Assembly: GCA_964611035.1 (NCBI GenBank)
Contig: CAZSWT010000066.1
Coordinates: 1 to 15,232, forward strand
Length of the DNA stretch: 15,232 nt
DNA from: B33-G16 sp964611035
GTDB taxonomy: Bacteria; Desulfobacterota; DSM-4660; Desulfatiglandales; B25-G16
Direction: 5' to 3'
Every line of letters starts with the position of its first letter. Position 1 is the first letter of the stretch. The notes under the pieces were generated by a model, which ran no database searches, was not told the origin of the DNA, and saw nothing but the letters and a program-made list of their open reading frames with translations. Shown in pieces: positions 15,081 to 15,232 of the stretch. A program made the translations under genes and the position numbers.

Positions 15081-15232
15081 TTAATCCTCTCTTCTTCCGT
15101 GAATAAAATCTTCTGTAAGCCTGCGTGCCTCGTCGTCTGTATACTGGTGCGGAGGGTGTTTCATAAAATACGAGGAGGGAGAGTACAGAACGCCCCCTTT
15201 GTCCCTTTCAAGAGCAAGTTTACAACATCTTA
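15081..15232 (-). CDS. Inositol-3-phosphate synthase, C-terminal end (5' part outside window)
   Basis: An open frame enters from the right edge and ends with TAA at 15083-15081, giving 49 residues. The stretch 'GGVLYSPSSYFMKHPPHQYT' followed by 'DDEARRLTEDFIHG' matches the C-terminal signature of bacterial and archaeal myo-inositol-1-phosphate synthases, where an A/P-S-A-Y-(F/L)-M/F-K-S-P-P block precedes 'DD.AR...EEFI'. That enzyme isomerises glucose 6-phosphate to inositol 3-phosphate with NAD. Only four bases separate it from the ATG of the cytidylyltransferase-like pseudogene, so the two formed one operon. 'GAGAGGA' just before the stop can serve as that gene's ribosome-binding site. Most of the protein, including the NAD-binding domain, is outside the window. 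Confidence 0.75.
   Translation of the reverse strand, partial: RCCKLALERDKGGVLYSPSSYFMKHPPHQYTDDEARRLTEDFIHGRRED

Noticed and set aside
1..15232. CRISPR arrays, tRNA/rRNA genes, insertion sequences, integrases
   Set aside because: I looked for regularly spaced repeats, RNA gene signatures, transposase-like motifs and terminal inverted repeats and saw none.

Overview
The window looks like chromosomal DNA of a Gram-negative bacterium of moderate to low GC (roughly 40-45% in the lines I counted). A lipoprotein-type MltF and a Sec-signal-bearing periplasmic binding protein without a lipobox argue for an outer membrane. The gene mix (type I restriction, MltF, MarR-controlled betaine-type ABC transporter, inositol-phosphate genes) would fit a deltaproteobacterial/Desulfobacterota-like organism. 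That placement is inference and not demonstrated by any marker gene here.

Layout. (1) Positions 1-6549, all on +, are the distal part of a type I restriction-modification operon: the 3' end of a DUF6036-like nucleotidyltransferase gene, a winged-helix protein gene overlapping it by 20 bp, hsdS (two target-recognition domains), hsdR (nuclease plus SF2 motor) and a YgjP-type zinc metallopeptidase one base after hsdR. No hsdM is visible; it probably lies to the left. (2) Positions 6681-7992 hold a good sigma70-type promoter and a 12-TM MFS transporter of unknown substrate. (3) Positions 8385-9734 encode a lipoprotein of the MltF type (solute-binding domain plus lytic transglycosylase domain). 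(4) Positions 9832-13806 form an osmoprotectant module: a MarR-type regulator, a 370-bp intergenic region with a promoter and a foldable leader, then proX-proV-proW-like genes, tightly packed. (5) On the minus strand, positions 15232-14700 carry the 3' end of an inositol-3-phosphate synthase gene followed four bases later by a frameshifted, truncated cytidylyltransferase-like gene. A GC-richer SAM methyltransferase (14629-13844) sits at the broken end and converges on proW.

How it fits together. The left third is a DNA-defence cassette with two accessory genes placed inside the hsd operon. The centre-right is osmoadaptation by uptake, under a likely MarR-family repressor. The right edge is the remnant of an inositol-phosphate pathway whose second enzyme has decayed. 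In some organisms that enzyme pair makes di-myo-inositol phosphate (a compatible solute), in others inositol lipids.

Points that deserve a second look: the ATPase subunit ProV has Lys where the catalytic Glu after Walker B is expected; the proX leader can form mutually exclusive stems; the minus-strand cytidylyltransferase can be read past its stop if one frameshift is allowed; and a nucleotidyltransferase/winged-helix gene pair sits directly upstream of hsdS.
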